38,264 bases of DNA from Candidatus Methylacidiphilales bacterium (GCA_028713655.1 JAQTNW010000003.1:1-38264); one strand, 5' to 3'. Shown: positions 7,612 through 15,652, counted from the stretch's first letter. Numbers and translations are program-made. Notes: generated by a model not told the origin, from the letters alone.

Positions 7612-8487
7612 TCAAAGCGCTTTTGCGTGGATTCCGGCGTCCTTAAAAATCAATGTGTCGGCGCGGCATGGCTGTGACTCGTCCCAATCGGGCTTAAACT
7701 CCATTCCGCAAGCCTTGTATTTTCCTCCTGCAGCGCGATTGTAGGAAAGTAAATCCACTCGAACCAACCCGCGCTTTCCGCGCAAGAACCCGGCAATCGC
7801 CCTGAGGTTTTCCTCCGTATCAGTCACACCGGGCACCAAAGGCACCCGCACAACGAATGGAGTGTCCAGTGAACCCAATATCTCCAAGTTTCTTAAAATC
7901 GGCCCGTTATCCACCCCAGTGAAATGCCGATGCCGCTCAGGATTCATCACCTTCAAATCAAAATAAACCAACTGACAACGGGCCGCGACTTTTTCAAACA
8001 CATGTGCGGGCGCGTAACCGGAAGTCTCTATAAGCACATGCACGAGGTCCAGCGGCGCTATCACATCCAGCAGAAAATCCGCCTGCATCAGCGGTTCCCC
8101 TCCCGAGAAGCTCACCCCGCCGCCCGAACTCCGGAAAATATCGGCCTGGCGATTCAACCGTTGCGCCAAATTCTCGGCAGTCCACACCCGGCCCGCAACA
8201 CGGTCTCCCGATGCGCTGTGAAGAATCTCCGGGTACGTTTTTTGACCTTCCGGATTGTGGCACCACGCGCACCGCAATGGACATCCCTTGAGGAAAACTG
8301 TCGTCCGCAACCCCGGCCCATCGTGAACGGTAAACTCCCGGATGTCGAAGACCGTGCCTGTCTTCATCTCGCTGGGATTGGTTGCTCGAAGTTCCGCTCC
8401 GGCGGAACTGGCATTGCCCGGAATATTTCCCGCCGGCGTTTTGAGGGAAGGATCACATTGCGGCGAGTTCATTATATTGGATCTCAT
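7612..8487 (-). CDS. Glycyl radical enzyme activating enzyme (radical SAM)
   Basis: A radical SAM enzyme with FTVHDGPGLRTTVFLKGCPLR and the cluster motif CPLRCAWC (Cx3Cx2C, residues 69, 73, 76 from the first ATG), followed by HNPEG, the hallmark of glycyl radical enzyme activases; SFSGGEP and IETSGY are the SAM-binding segments. It generates the glycyl radical on its partner by hydrogen abstraction through the 5'-deoxyadenosyl radical. It lacks the inserted ferredoxin-like Cx2-5C clusters between HNPEG and the TAENL helix that many non-PFL activases have, so it is of the short PflA-like form. The first 40 residues before MKTGTVFDI (ATG at 8367) have no family counterpart; 8487 and 8472 are alternative starts and 8487 lies about 14 bases after the predicted transcription start. 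Confidence 0.87.
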   Translation of the reverse strand: MRSNIMNSPQCDPSLKTPAGNIPGNASSAGAELRATNPSEMKTGTVFDIREFTVHDGPGLRTTVFLKGCPLRCAWCHNPEGQKTYPEILHSASGDRVAGRVWTAENLAQRLNRQADIFRSSGGGVSFSGGEPLMQADFLLDVIAPLDLVHVLIETSGYAPAHVFEKVAARCQLVYFDLKVMNPERHRHFTGVDNGPILRNLEILGSLDTPFVVRVPLVPGVTDTEENLRAIAGFLRGKRGLVRVDLLSYNRAAGGKYKACGMEFKPDWDESQPCRADTLIFKDAGIHAKAL

Positions 8488-8536
8488 TAGTCCGGGACTA
8501 ATTTTTGATAATAGAGCGTGATGGAATTATTAACAA
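8486..8536 (-). promoter_or_regulatory. Promoter and start-site palindrome of the glycyl radical operon
   Basis: On the minus strand TTGTTA (8536-8531) and TATTAT (8513-8508) are separated by 17 bases, a near-consensus sigma70-type promoter. The predicted start, about 8501, falls in a perfect palindrome with arms ATTAGTCC and GGACTAAT around one central base (8486-8502). The palindrome is placed as an operator for a repressor or as a leader hairpin. The remainder of the 8488-8824 gap holds only a dispersed repeat (8695-8741). Confidence 0.65.
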
Positions 8537-8694
8537 TGAGATGGAGCGTATTGATTTTTGAGAACCTTTGCTAAATTTACCCAGAGAAAATGATTTTTTG
8601 TGTTGGAAAATGAGATGTATTCCGAATAAAAAGCTAATACCCATACAAGTTGCGCTGATAGTGGAGACCTCGGTCATCCACAGACGCATCGTGG

Positions 8695-8741
8695 CTTTGT
8701 TCGCACTCCGGAAGAATCCGTCCTTTGGCGGACGTTAAACC
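8695..8741 (-). repeat. Dispersed repeat, GTCCGCC-GGACGGATTC family, copy 1
   Basis: On the minus strand it reads GGTTTAACGTCCGCCAAAGG, then ACGGATTCTTCCGGAGTGCG, then AACAAAG. Copy 2 at 14830-14884 matches over almost the whole length in plus orientation, and a short piece occurs at 29695-29710. The unit contains overlapping inverted repeats (GTCC..GGAC). Confidence 0.75.
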
Positions 8742-8824
8742 TGTGCTCCTTTGCAGCGGTGAACAATGCACAGCTTTCACTTGCAATCCGGGGGAGAGCG
8801 GACACATTTCCCCCTTTATCCATC

Positions 8825-9883
8825 ATGCCGACGCAGGAACAGATTCTGGAATCGCTCAAGCAGGTCAAGTATCCCGGGTTCAGCCGGGATATTGTATCCT
8901 TCGGGCTGGTCAAACAAATCGCCGTCGATGGCGGTGCGGTCCAGGTGTGGATGGAAGTCACGACGAGCGACCATCAAGTCCCCATCGTCATCCAGCAGGA
9001 TTCCATTGCAGCTTTGAAGTCATTGCAGGGAGTCAAGTCGGTCGATGTGCAGGTCAAGACGGCAGCTCCGTTGAAGGCGGTCATGGGCGCGGGCGGCGCG
9101 CCGGTGCAACAAGGCATCCCCGGCGTCCGGCATATTCTTGCGGTGGCGAGCGGCAAGGGCGGGGTCGGAAAATCGACGGTGGCAGCCAACCTCGCTGCGG
9201 CGCTTTCCAAACAGGGATTGAAGGTAGGCCTTTGCGACTGCGATCTGTACGGCCCGAGCATCGGAATGATGTTTGGAACCCTGGAACGTCCGAAGGTGAC
9301 CGAGGATGAAAAAATCCATCCGATTGAATCGCGCGGGTTGAGATTGATGAGCATGAGTTTCCTTGTGGAGGAAGAGGCGCCGGTGATTTTGCGGGGCCCG
9401 ATGGTCACCCGCTACACCCAACAATTTTTGCGCAACGTGAATTGGGGCGATTTGGACGTGCTGGTGCTGGATTTGCCGCCGGGCACGGGCGACATTCAAT
9501 TGACCATCGTGCAAACAGTGGCGTTGACGGGAGCGCTGGTGGTGACCACGCCTCAGGAAGTGGCGTTGATCGACGCGCGCAAGGCGGTGAAGATGTTCGA
9601 AAGGGTGAACGTCCCGATTCTGGGCATTGTGGAAAACATGAGTTACTTTATCTGTCCCGACAACGGGAGACGTTACGATATCTTTGGCACGGGGGGAGGG
9701 AAGCGCGAGGCGGGAAAGCTTGGGGTGCCGTTGCTGGCGGAAGTTCCGCTGGAAATGACGACGCGCGAGTCCGGGGATGCGGGGTTGCCAGTGGTCTTGG
9801 CGAAGCCTGAAACGGCGGCAGCGAAGGAGTTTATTCAGATGGCCGCAAAAATTAAATCGATTCTTGCGGCAACGGTGGTATAA
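8825..9883 (+). CDS. mrp: Mrp/ApbC/NBP35 family iron-sulfur carrier ATPase
   Basis: A 352-residue protein. Residues 1-90 form the MIP18/FeS-assembly-like domain (PTQEQILESLKQVKYPGFSRDIVSFGLVK), followed by the deviant Walker A VASGKGGVGKST, switch region CDLYGPSIGMM, Walker B-like VLVLDLPPGTGD and VENMSYFICPDNGRRYDIFG. The family binds and transfers 4Fe-4S clusters to apoproteins. The usual CxxC near the C terminus is CPDN here, so the second cysteine is missing; such variants occur in some lineages. I use the ATG at 8825 because family members begin about ten residues before the QILE helix; an in-frame GTG at 8759 is less likely. It appears to be a single gene. Confidence 0.9.
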   Translation: MPTQEQILESLKQVKYPGFSRDIVSFGLVKQIAVDGGAVQVWMEVTTSDHQVPIVIQQDSIAALKSLQGVKSVDVQVKTAAPLKAVMGAGGAPVQQGIPGVRHILAVASGKGGVGKSTVAANLAAALSKQGLKVGLCDCDLYGPSIGMMFGTLERPKVTEDEKIHPIESRGLRLMSMSFLVEEEAPVILRGPMVTRYTQQFLRNVNWGDLDVLVLDLPPGTGDIQLTIVQTVALTGALVVTTPQEVALIDARKAVKMFERVNVPILGIVENMSYFICPDNGRRYDIFGTGGGKREAGKLGVPLLAEVPLEMTTRESGDAGLPVVLAKPETAAAKEFIQMAAKIKSILAATVV

Positions 9884-10009
9884 GAAGTCATTGATGGAAA
9901 AGGACTTGCCCCCGCTGAATTGCGAGTTTGATTTAGTTGTCTAAAGCTTTAGCGGGATATACGATTGACAGAAACAGGGATTTTCGTGTGAATGAGGATG
10001 GTTACGTTT

Positions 10010-10219
10010 ATGGCTTCTGGCTCTACTGATACGGAACAATATTTTAAGAATTCGGCCTTGTACCGCGAATTTCTCGCAGAGCGCGAAGAAATCCTGAAGC
10101 ACAAGTGGATTGAAAGCGAGAAGGCCGGACACGATATTGGGTTTGAAAAAGCGTTGCTGGACTGGATAGTCAAGCATCGCTCCAGTTGGCGGAACGACAG
10201 GCAGCAGCCTCACGTTTGA
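10010..10219 (+). CDS. Small conserved protein, function unknown
   Basis: A 69-residue protein (YFKNSALYREFLAEREEILK, HKWIESEKAGHDIGFEKALL, DWIVKHRSSW). The regular helical pattern with conserved W, G and the IESEKAGxDIGFExALLDW core looks like a genuine small cytoplasmic family, seen as an unannotated short protein in many bacteria as far as I recall. The ATG at 10010 has AGGATGG eight bases upstream; an ATG at 9992 would add six residues without a ribosome site. It precedes the pyr leader by about 25 bases and could be co-transcribed, but its relation to pyrimidine synthesis is unknown. Confidence 0.65.
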   Translation: MASGSTDTEQYFKNSALYREFLAEREEILKHKWIESEKAGHDIGFEKALLDWIVKHRSSWRNDRQQPHV

Positions 10220-10245
10220 GCTTGGTTAGGTTGGGAGCCTTTAAT

Positions 10246-10263
10246 ATGGCCCGGAGAGGCCAT
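10246..10263 (+). promoter_or_regulatory. Candidate PyrR-binding RNA hairpin upstream of pyrR
   Basis: ATGGCC/GGCCAT form a 6-bp stem around the hexaloop CGGAGA, which fits the CNGNGA loop of the PyrR recognition hairpin; the core CCGGAGAGGC fits the published CCNGNGAGGY consensus with compensating stem pairs. The hairpin ends three bases before the GGGAG ribosome site of pyrR. No following terminator is seen, so any control is more likely at translation than by attenuation. Confidence 0.65.
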
Positions 10264-10274
10264 GAAGGGAGAAG

Positions 10275-10814
10275 TTGAAAAAGAAAGTTATTTTGGATGC
10301 GGCGGCCTTGGACCGCTCGCTGAGCCGTCTGGCTCATGAAATTCTGGAGCGCAGCCCCGAAAACGCGCCTCTCGGTTACATTGGAATTCACACCCGTGGC
10401 ATTCACCTGGCTGAAAGGCTGGCCAGGCTGACGAAAAAAATTGATCCCGCGCGCCCGACCCTGCCGCTGGGGCAACTGGACATTTCCTTTCACCGGGATG
10501 ACATGGGCCGCAACCTCGCGGCGCCCAAAATCACCGACATCCCGTTCAACATCGACAAGGAACTGATCATTCTGGTTGATGACGTGCTGTGCAGCGGACG
10601 CACAATCCGGGCGGCGCTCAACGCGCTGGTGGACCATGGCCGGGCGCAGGCGGTGCGCCTGGCGGTCCTGGTGGACCGGGGGCACCGCCAACTGCCGATC
10701 CGCGCGGATTTCGTGGGCAAAAACATCCCGACCGCGCCCGGCGAAAATGTCGTGGTGCATTTGAAAGAGGTGGACGGCGTGGATGAAGTCGTGGTGGAAG
10801 GAGGCGAGTCATGA
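10275..10814 (+). CDS. pyrR: PyrR, bifunctional pyr operon regulator / uracil phosphoribosyltransferase
   Basis: A 179-residue type I phosphoribosyltransferase. The PRPP loop is [20 protein letters not shown] ([10 protein letters not shown] at 101-110), with [15 protein letters not shown] near the N terminus and [12 protein letters not shown] as the flexible loop, all typical of PyrR. PyrR binds uridine nucleotides and a hairpin in pyr mRNA to shut down synthesis; it also can convert uracil to UMP. The start is a TTG at 10275 with GGGAG a few bases upstream; no in-frame ATG precedes the conserved [12 protein letters not shown]. Its stop overlaps the pyrB ATG (ATGA), so pyrR, pyrB and pyrC are one coupled operon, headed by the hairpin at 10246. 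Confidence 0.93.
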   Translation: MKKKVILDAAALDRSLSRLAHEILERSPENAPLGYIGIHTRGIHLAERLARLTKKIDPARPTLPLGQLDISFHRDDMGRNLAAPKITDIPFNIDKELIILVDDVLCSGRTIRAALNALVDHGRAQAVRLAVLVDRGHRQLPIRADFVGKNIPTAPGENVVVHLKEVDGVDEVVVEGGES

Positions 10815-11755
10815 AGTGGTCGCGAAAAGACCTGCTGGAGATCCGCAGCCTGAGCAAGGAAGAGATACTGCTCTTGCTCGACACGGCGGCCTCGTTCAAG
10901 GAAATTCTGCAGCGGCCTATCAAGAAGGTGCCGTCGTTGCGGGGCAAGACGGTGGTGAATTTGTTCATCGAGCCCAGCACGCGCACGCGGGTTTCGTTTG
11001 AGCTGGCGGCCCAGCGCCTGAGCGCGGACGTGGTCAGCATTTCAAAGGAAAGCAGCAGTTTCAAAAAAGGCGAGACGTTGAAGGACACGGCGTTGAATCT
11101 TCAGGCGCTCAATGCCGACTTCATCATCATCCGGCACAGCGCGGCGGGGGCGGCGCAATTTTTGGCGGACCGCTTGAAGACCTCGGTCATCAACGCGGGC
11201 GACGGCGCGCATGAGCATCCGACGCAGGCGCTGCTCGACACGTTCACGATCCGGGAAAAACTGGGCGATGTGGCGGGGAAACATGTGTTGATCGTGGGCG
11301 ATATTTTATACAGCCGCGTGGCGCGTTCGAACATCTGGGCGCTGACGAAGCTTGGCGCGAAGGTAACGCTTGTCGGCCCGGCCACGCTTCTGCCGGATAT
11401 TTTCAGGCAGATGGGCGTGGAAGTCGCCCATGACCTGGACGGGGTTTTGCCCGGCGCGGACGTGATCAATCTGCTGCGCATCCAGCATGAGCGGCAGCGC
11501 ACGACCTTGTTTCCGTCCCTCGGCGAATATATTGCGGTGTATGGCTTGACCCAGGCGCGGTTCAAGCGTTGCAAGCCGGGGATCCTGATCATGCATCCGG
11601 GGCCGATGAACCGCGGGGTTGAAATCGACAGCGATCTGGCAGACGGCCCGAACTCGGTGGTGCTGGAGCAGGTGACCAACGGGTTGGCGGTTCGCATGGC
11701 GGTCCTTTATCTGCTGAGCGGCGGGTCCTTTTCCGAAACCGAGGGAATGAAATGA
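10811..11755 (+). CDS. pyrB: Aspartate carbamoyltransferase catalytic subunit
   Basis: A 314-residue enzyme that condenses carbamoyl phosphate and aspartate to N-carbamoylaspartate, the first committed step of pyrimidine synthesis. The carbamoyl phosphate site is [11 protein letters not shown] (STRTR at 56-60), the mobile loop SSSFKKGET, then HPTQALLD (136-143) and the aspartate-side [11 protein letters not shown]. Length and motifs are those of the catalytic chain used without a PyrI regulatory subunit (classes found with pyrC), and no pyrI is adjacent. It overlaps pyrR by four bases upstream and pyrC by four bases downstream. Confidence 0.96.
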   Translation: MKWSRKDLLEIRSLSKEEILLLLDTAASFKEILQRPIKKVPSLRGKTVVNLFIEPSTRTRVSFELAAQRLSADVVSISKESSSFKKGETLKDTALNLQALNADFIIIRHSAAGAAQFLADRLKTSVINAGDGAHEHPTQALLDTFTIREKLGDVAGKHVLIVGDILYSRVARSNIWALTKLGAKVTLVGPATLLPDIFRQMGVEVAHDLDGVLPGADVINLLRIQHERQRTTLFPSLGEYIAVYGLTQARFKRCKPGILIMHPGPMNRGVEIDSDLADGPNSVVLEQVTNGLAVRMAVLYLLSGGSFSETEGMK

Positions 11756-13041
11756 AAAAGGCCTATTTATTCAAAGGCGGCCGGGTGATCGATCCTGCCA
11801 ATTCGGTGGATGAAATTCGCGATCTCAGAATCGAGGACGGCAGGGTGGTGAAGGAATTCAGCATGGCGGCGAAGCCGGAGGAAATCGACGTGAAGGGCAA
11901 GGTGGTTTGCCCGGGGTTGATCGACATCCATGTGCATCTGCGCGAGCCGGGGCAATCCGCGAAGGAAACAATCGAAAGCGGGACGCAAGCCGCGGCGGCC
12001 GGAGGTTTCACCTCGGTCGTGGCAATGCCGAACACATCGCCGCCGGTGGACGGCGTCAACACCGTGGCCTGGATTTTGGAGCGGGCGAAGGCGAAGGGCG
12101 TGGTCAACGTCTATCCGACGGGCTGCATTTCACAGGGGATGCAAGGCGAGCTGTTGGCGCCTATCGGATCGCTATGGAAGGCCGGGGTTGTCGCGATCAC
12201 GGACGACGGGCGCTGCATCCAGAACAACGAGCTGATGCGGCACGCGCTGGAATACGCCAAAATGTTCAACCTGCCGGTGATGGACCACTGCCAGGACTAT
12301 CCTCTTTCCGCCGACGGGGTGATGAACGAGGGGTATTGGTCCGCGGTCCTGGGCCTGAAGGGGTGGCCGGCGATTGCGGAGGAGGTCATCGTGGCGCGCA
12401 ATGCGCTGCTGGCCGAACTGACCGGCTGCCATGTGCATTGCCAGCATGTGACCACGGCGGGCGCGGTGCGGATCATCCGCGAGGCCAAGGAACGGGGCGT
12501 TCCGATCTCGGGTGAGGTTTGTCCGCATCATATTTGCCTGACAGATGAGAAGCTGCAAAATTACGATTCAAATTTCAAGATGAACCCGCCGTTGCGCACG
12601 CCGCGGGACATCAAAGCCCTGCTGGACGGGGTGAAGGACGGGACGATTGAGTATCTTGCCAGCGACCACGCCCCGCACTGCAATTACGAGAAGGAAGTCG
12701 AAATCGACGACGCGCCGTTTGGCGTTGTGGGTTTGGAAACCGAACTGGCGTTGTTCCACACGCACCTGGTGCTGGCGAAAGTGCTCACCCTGCAGCAGAT
12801 GATCGAGCGCCTCACCGTAAAGGCTGCGGAGCTTCTTCACCTGCCGAAAGGCACGTTGCAGGTGGGGGCGGAGGCCGATGTGACGGTCTTCGATCCTGCG
12901 TTGAAATGGACGGTGGACAAGGCGAAGTTTTTGTCTAAATCCCATAATACTCCTTTTCATGGCATGGAGCTGACCGGGCGCGCCGTCATGACGATGGTGG
13001 GGGGCCGGTTGGTCTGGACGCTGGAGAAGGGGATTCTGTGA
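11752..13041 (+). CDS. pyrC: Dihydroorotase
   Basis: A 429-residue amidohydrolase that cyclises carbamoylaspartate to dihydroorotate. The metal motif is [11 protein letters not shown] (H60, H62), followed by [42 protein letters not shown] and the catalytic ASDHAPH near residue 305. It is a class I (long) dihydroorotase of the type that often associates with PyrB. The ATG overlaps the pyrB stop (ATGA), so expression is coupled. A 42-base gap separates it from carA. Confidence 0.96.
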   Translation: MKKAYLFKGGRVIDPANSVDEIRDLRIEDGRVVKEFSMAAKPEEIDVKGKVVCPGLIDIHVHLREPGQSAKETIESGTQAAAAGGFTSVVAMPNTSPPVDGVNTVAWILERAKAKGVVNVYPTGCISQGMQGELLAPIGSLWKAGVVAITDDGRCIQNNELMRHALEYAKMFNLPVMDHCQDYPLSADGVMNEGYWSAVLGLKGWPAIAEEVIVARNALLAELTGCHVHCQHVTTAGAVRIIREAKERGVPISGEVCPHHICLTDEKLQNYDSNFKMNPPLRTPRDIKALLDGVKDGTIEYLASDHAPHCNYEKEVEIDDAPFGVVGLETELALFHTHLVLAKVLTLQQMIERLTVKAAELLHLPKGTLQVGAEADVTVFDPALKWTVDKAKFLSKSHNTPFHGMELTGRAVMTMVGGRLVWTLEKGIL

Positions 13042-13083
13042 TGGATAAAGTGAGGGGTATGACCTCCCAAAGGCCGAATTAAC

Positions 13084-14247
13084 ATGTCACTGGCGATATT
13101 AGCATTGGAAGACGGCGCGGTGTTTCGCGGCGTGTCGATCGGCGCGGAAGGAACGAAAACCGGCGAGGTTTGTTTCAACACCTCGATGACCGGCTACCAG
13201 GAAATTCTGACGGACCCGTCTTATAAAGGCCAGATCGTCACGCTGACCTATCCCGAGATCGGCAATTACGGCATCAATGAAGCCGACGTGGAGTCGGGGC
13301 GCCTGCATGTGAGCGGCCTTGTGGTGCGCGAACTTTCGCCCGTGGCCAGCAATTTCCGCAGCCAGAAGGATCTTTCAACCTATCTCAAGGAGAACGGGAT
13401 TCCCGGCATCCAGCACATTGACACGCGGGCGCTCACGAAAAAGTTGCGCGTCACCGGGGCGATGAAGGGTGTGCTGACCACGAAGAACATTTCGGATGCG
13501 GAGGCGGTGAAGATCGCGCGGGAATGGCAGGGGTTGTTGGGGGTCGATTATGTGAAGGAAGTCACCTGCCGGGAGGCGTTTCACTGGGACCCCGAGGGCC
13601 GGCAGCGGGCGACCTGGCATGACAATCACGAACTGGAACGCGATCCCGCATTGGGCGCTGTTCCGGCGGCGAAATATAAAATTGCGGCCTATGACTTTGG
13701 CATCAAGTACAATATTTTGCGGCGCTTGCGGGAGCAGGGTTTTGACGTGACGGTGGTTCCGGCGACGGCCACTGCCGCGGAGGTTTTGCGGCTGGACCCG
13801 GACGGGATTTTTCTGTCGAACGGCCCGGGAGACCCGGCGGCGCTGGGTTACGCTCATAAGGCTATTAATGAATTGCTAGGCAAGAAGCCGTTGTTTGGCA
13901 TTTGCCTGGGGCACCAGATCCTGGGGCACGCGCTGGGGGGCCGGACGTTCAAGCTGAAGTTCGGCCACCGCGGCGGCAACCAGCCGGTGAAGGACCTTCG
14001 CAGCGGCCAGGTGAGCATTACGGCCCAGAACCACGGATTCGCGGTCGATACCGCGTCGCTGGACGCCTCGAAGGTCGAGGTGACGCATGTCAATTTAAAC
14101 GATGGCACCTGCGAGGGGATGCGGCACAGGGAAGTGCCGGCTTTCTCAGTGCAATACCATCCGGAAGCATCTCCGGGCCCTCATGACGCGAATTATTTTT
14201 TCGCGGAATTCAGGAATGAGGTTGAAAGGCACCGCTTAAACCGCTAG
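13084..14247 (+). CDS. carA: Carbamoyl-phosphate synthase small (glutaminase) subunit
   Basis: A 387-residue subunit that releases ammonia from glutamine for carbamoyl phosphate. The N-terminal domain starts [21 protein letters not shown] with [21 protein letters not shown]; the C-terminal class I glutaminase has [10 protein letters not shown], the nucleophile C274 in [11 protein letters not shown] and the catalytic H359 and E361 in [12 protein letters not shown]. It is the last gene of the pyr cluster; the large subunit carB is not in the window, so it must be elsewhere. The ATG at 13084 starts the conserved sequence although the ribosome site is weak. Confidence 0.96.
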   Translation: MSLAILALEDGAVFRGVSIGAEGTKTGEVCFNTSMTGYQEILTDPSYKGQIVTLTYPEIGNYGINEADVESGRLHVSGLVVRELSPVASNFRSQKDLSTYLKENGIPGIQHIDTRALTKKLRVTGAMKGVLTTKNISDAEAVKIAREWQGLLGVDYVKEVTCREAFHWDPEGRQRATWHDNHELERDPALGAVPAAKYKIAAYDFGIKYNILRRLREQGFDVTVVPATATAAEVLRLDPDGIFLSNGPGDPAALGYAHKAINELLGKKPLFGICLGHQILGHALGGRTFKLKFGHRGGNQPVKDLRSGQVSITAQNHGFAVDTASLDASKVEVTHVNLNDGTCEGMRHREVPAFSVQYHPEASPGPHDANYFFAEFRNEVERHRLNR

Positions 14248-14285
14248 TATTGCATTTTTACATATTCATCGGATTGGAAATAATC

Positions 14286-14783
14286 ATGCCACGCCTCATT
14301 GTTAAATCGCCCGAATTTGAAGGGCAAATCTTCGAGCTCAACGGAACGAAATTGACCGTCGGGCGGACGGAAGATAACTCCATCCACATCCGGCATCCCA
14401 GCGTGTCCAGCCATCATGCCGAACTGCGGCTTGAAGGGGGCGACTACAAGCTGGTGGATTTGAATTCGACGAACGGCACCCGTGTGAATGATGAGCGCGC
14501 GACCGAGACCATGCTGCGCAACCAGGACCTGGTGATGTTTGGCAATATTTTGCTCGCCTATCAGACCGAAAATGTCATGAGCGCACCGCCGCTGCCGGGC
14601 GTCGCGTCACGGGTCCGCCTGGCCGCGGGTGGCGCTACGTCGTGTCCGGCAACGTTTGTCAATCTGGCGCCGTTTCCCAGGAAGCGGATGGGGACAGGCG
14701 GGTTTCCGGTGCTGATTTTGTTGGGGGTTTTGATTGCGCTGGGTGGCGCCGGCTATCTGGCCTATCAAATATTCATGGGTTGA
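14286..14783 (+). CDS. FHA-domain protein with one C-terminal membrane segment
   Basis: A 165-residue protein. Residues 1-95 are a forkhead-associated domain: LTVGRTEDNSIHI, SVSSHHAEL and DLNSTNGTRVN carry the GR, SxxH and NG phosphothreonine-binding residues. A linker follows (residues 96-135), then a hydrophobic helix FPVLILLGVLIALGGAGYLAYQ that anchors the C terminus in the membrane, leaving the FHA domain in the cytoplasm. No kinase gene is adjacent. The ATG at 14286 fits the domain boundary; an ATG-like extension from 14250 is hydrophobic and not conserved. It is 38 bases after carA and may be read from the pyr operon. Confidence 0.85.
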   Translation: MPRLIVKSPEFEGQIFELNGTKLTVGRTEDNSIHIRHPSVSSHHAELRLEGGDYKLVDLNSTNGTRVNDERATETMLRNQDLVMFGNILLAYQTENVMSAPPLPGVASRVRLAAGGATSCPATFVNLAPFPRKRMGTGGFPVLILLGVLIALGGAGYLAYQIFMG

Positions 14784-14796
14784 ATCCACGAACACA

Positions 14797-14826
14797 TTTT
14801 TCACCGCGAAGAACGCAGAGGAAAAA
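14797..14826 (+). repeat. Dispersed repeat, TTCACCGC...CGCAGAG family
   Basis: TTTTTCACCGCGAAGAACGC followed by AGAGGAAAAA. It matches the units at 28501-28597 and 31266-31290. It directly abuts the second dispersed repeat at 14830. Together they fill most of the gap after the FHA gene. Confidence 0.65.
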
Positions 14827-14829
14827 CAA

Positions 14830-14884
14830 GGTTTAACGCAAAGCCGTCCGCCAGAGGACGGATTCGTCCGGAGTGCGAACAAAG
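14830..14884 (+). repeat. Dispersed repeat, GTCCGCC-GGACGGATTC family, copy 2
   Basis: Begins GGTTTAACG, then GTCCGCCAGAGGACGGATTC and GTCCGGAGTGCGAACAAAG. It matches copy 1 (8695-8741, minus) apart from an insertion of CAAAGCC and two substitutions. Alternative hairpins CGTCC/GGACG can form. Confidence 0.75.
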
Positions 14885-14940
14885 ACGCAATTTTACCTTT
14901 ACACACGAGTTTCCATGCAACTCCGACATGAGTCGCGAGT

Positions 14941-14965
14941 AAAAAGCGTCCGCCGTGGCGGACGC
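14941..14965 (-). terminator. Terminator after the DUF167 gene
   Basis: On the minus strand GCGTCCGCC/GGCGGACGC (14965-14946) is a perfect 9-bp stem followed by TTTTT, 18 bases after the DUF167 stop. Its upstream flank GGAGTGCGTCCGCC resembles the GTCCGCC/GGAGTGCG repeat family. Confidence 0.85.
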
Positions 14966-14982
14966 ACTCCAAAATTTCCGGT

Positions 14983-15282
14983 TCAAAGTTCCACGCCGAG
15001 ACTTCTCAAGTGGTCGATGACCTGAGATTGGCTCAAGCCCTCTATTTCCAACACCTTGCGCCTGGAGCTCTGGCCCGAAACCAGCCGCACCTGTCGGCGG
15101 GGGACTTTGAAGGTTTCGGCCAGGAATCGGAGCAGGGCGTCGTTGGCGGCGTTATCGACCGGGGGCGCCTGGAGCGCGATTTTCAGGTTGTGATCGTGCA
15201 GGCCGAGGATTTTGTTCCGGGAAGCGCGGGGACAGAGGTAAATGGCGAGCTGGCAGCCGGCAGGGGTTTCGGAAATATTCAG
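14983..15282 (-). CDS. DUF167 (YggU-like) protein without a canonical start codon
   Basis: The minus-strand frame ending at TGA 14985-14983 reads CQLAIYLCPRASRNKILGLH, then LKIALQAPPVDNAANDALLR, FLAETFKVPRRQVRLVSGQS and SRRKVLEIEGL. These are the signature segments of the DUF167/YggU family (about 95-100 residues, function unknown). No ATG, GTG or TTG opens this frame; the upstream in-frame stop is at 15378-15376. A CTG at 15282 gives 99 residues, the family length, and an ATT two codons before is another possibility; neither has a ribosome site. The gene may use a rare start, or be an inactivated or mis-sequenced copy. The coding sequence itself is intact and is followed by a strong terminator. 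Confidence 0.8.
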   Translation of the reverse strand: MNISETPAGCQLAIYLCPRASRNKILGLHDHNLKIALQAPPVDNAANDALLRFLAETFKVPRRQVRLVSGQSSRRKVLEIEGLSQSQVIDHLRSLGVEL

Positions 15283-15300
15283 AAAAATTACGGTAAGATG

Positions 15301-15329
15301 TTGACAGTTATTCCTAAAATACCTAGAAC
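15301..15329 (+). promoter_or_regulatory. Candidate promoter for the tRNA-Thr-tuf cluster
   Basis: TTGACA (15301-15306, consensus -35) and TAGAAC (15324-15329) are spaced by 17 bases, about 115 bases before the tRNA. The -10 element is poor, so this is only moderately supported. Confidence 0.4.
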
Positions 15330-15448
15330 ACTCGTTCCTCGAATTGTCAAACTTGGAGTGTGCCCTGATGCCACTTCAGGTGTTTTTAGCAATTTGGGGG
15401 CGGTGTTGCAATTATTTTCGGGTTGGAAGGATTGTGGTACTTCGGCCT

Positions 15449-15521
15449 GCCCACGTAGCTCAGTTGGTAGAGCACGTCCTTGGTAAGGACGAGGTCGACG
15501 GTTCAATCCCGTTCGTGGGCT
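15449..15521 (+). tRNA. tRNA-Thr (GGT anticodon)
   Basis: Acceptor GCCCACG/CGTGGGC, D arm GCTCAGTTGGTAGAGC, anticodon stem CGTCC/GGACG with loop TTGGTAA (anticodon GGT), T arm GACGG/CCGTT with TTCAATC. CCA is not encoded. It lies 131 bases before tuf, the usual position of a tRNA cluster in front of tufB. Confidence 0.96.
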
Positions 15522-15652
15522 CGTAAATAATTGAAATGCCGACGGGTCCCGGGAAGGGCCCAAGTAAAAATTAGAACAAATGTAAGGAGCAGTTTCTAAA
15601 GGAGGAAAACCCGCCGGCCCAAGCCGGTTTGATTAGAACTTAAAGGAGCATT

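Noticed and set aside
8498-8689. A 63-codon minus-strand frame upstream of the activase
   Set aside because: It has no ribosome site or similarity, and the activase promoter elements fall within it.
14250-14285. Upstream ATG for the FHA protein (FYIFIGLEII extension)
   Set aside because: The extension is hydrophobic, not part of the FHA fold, and the ATG at 14286 starts exactly at the domain.
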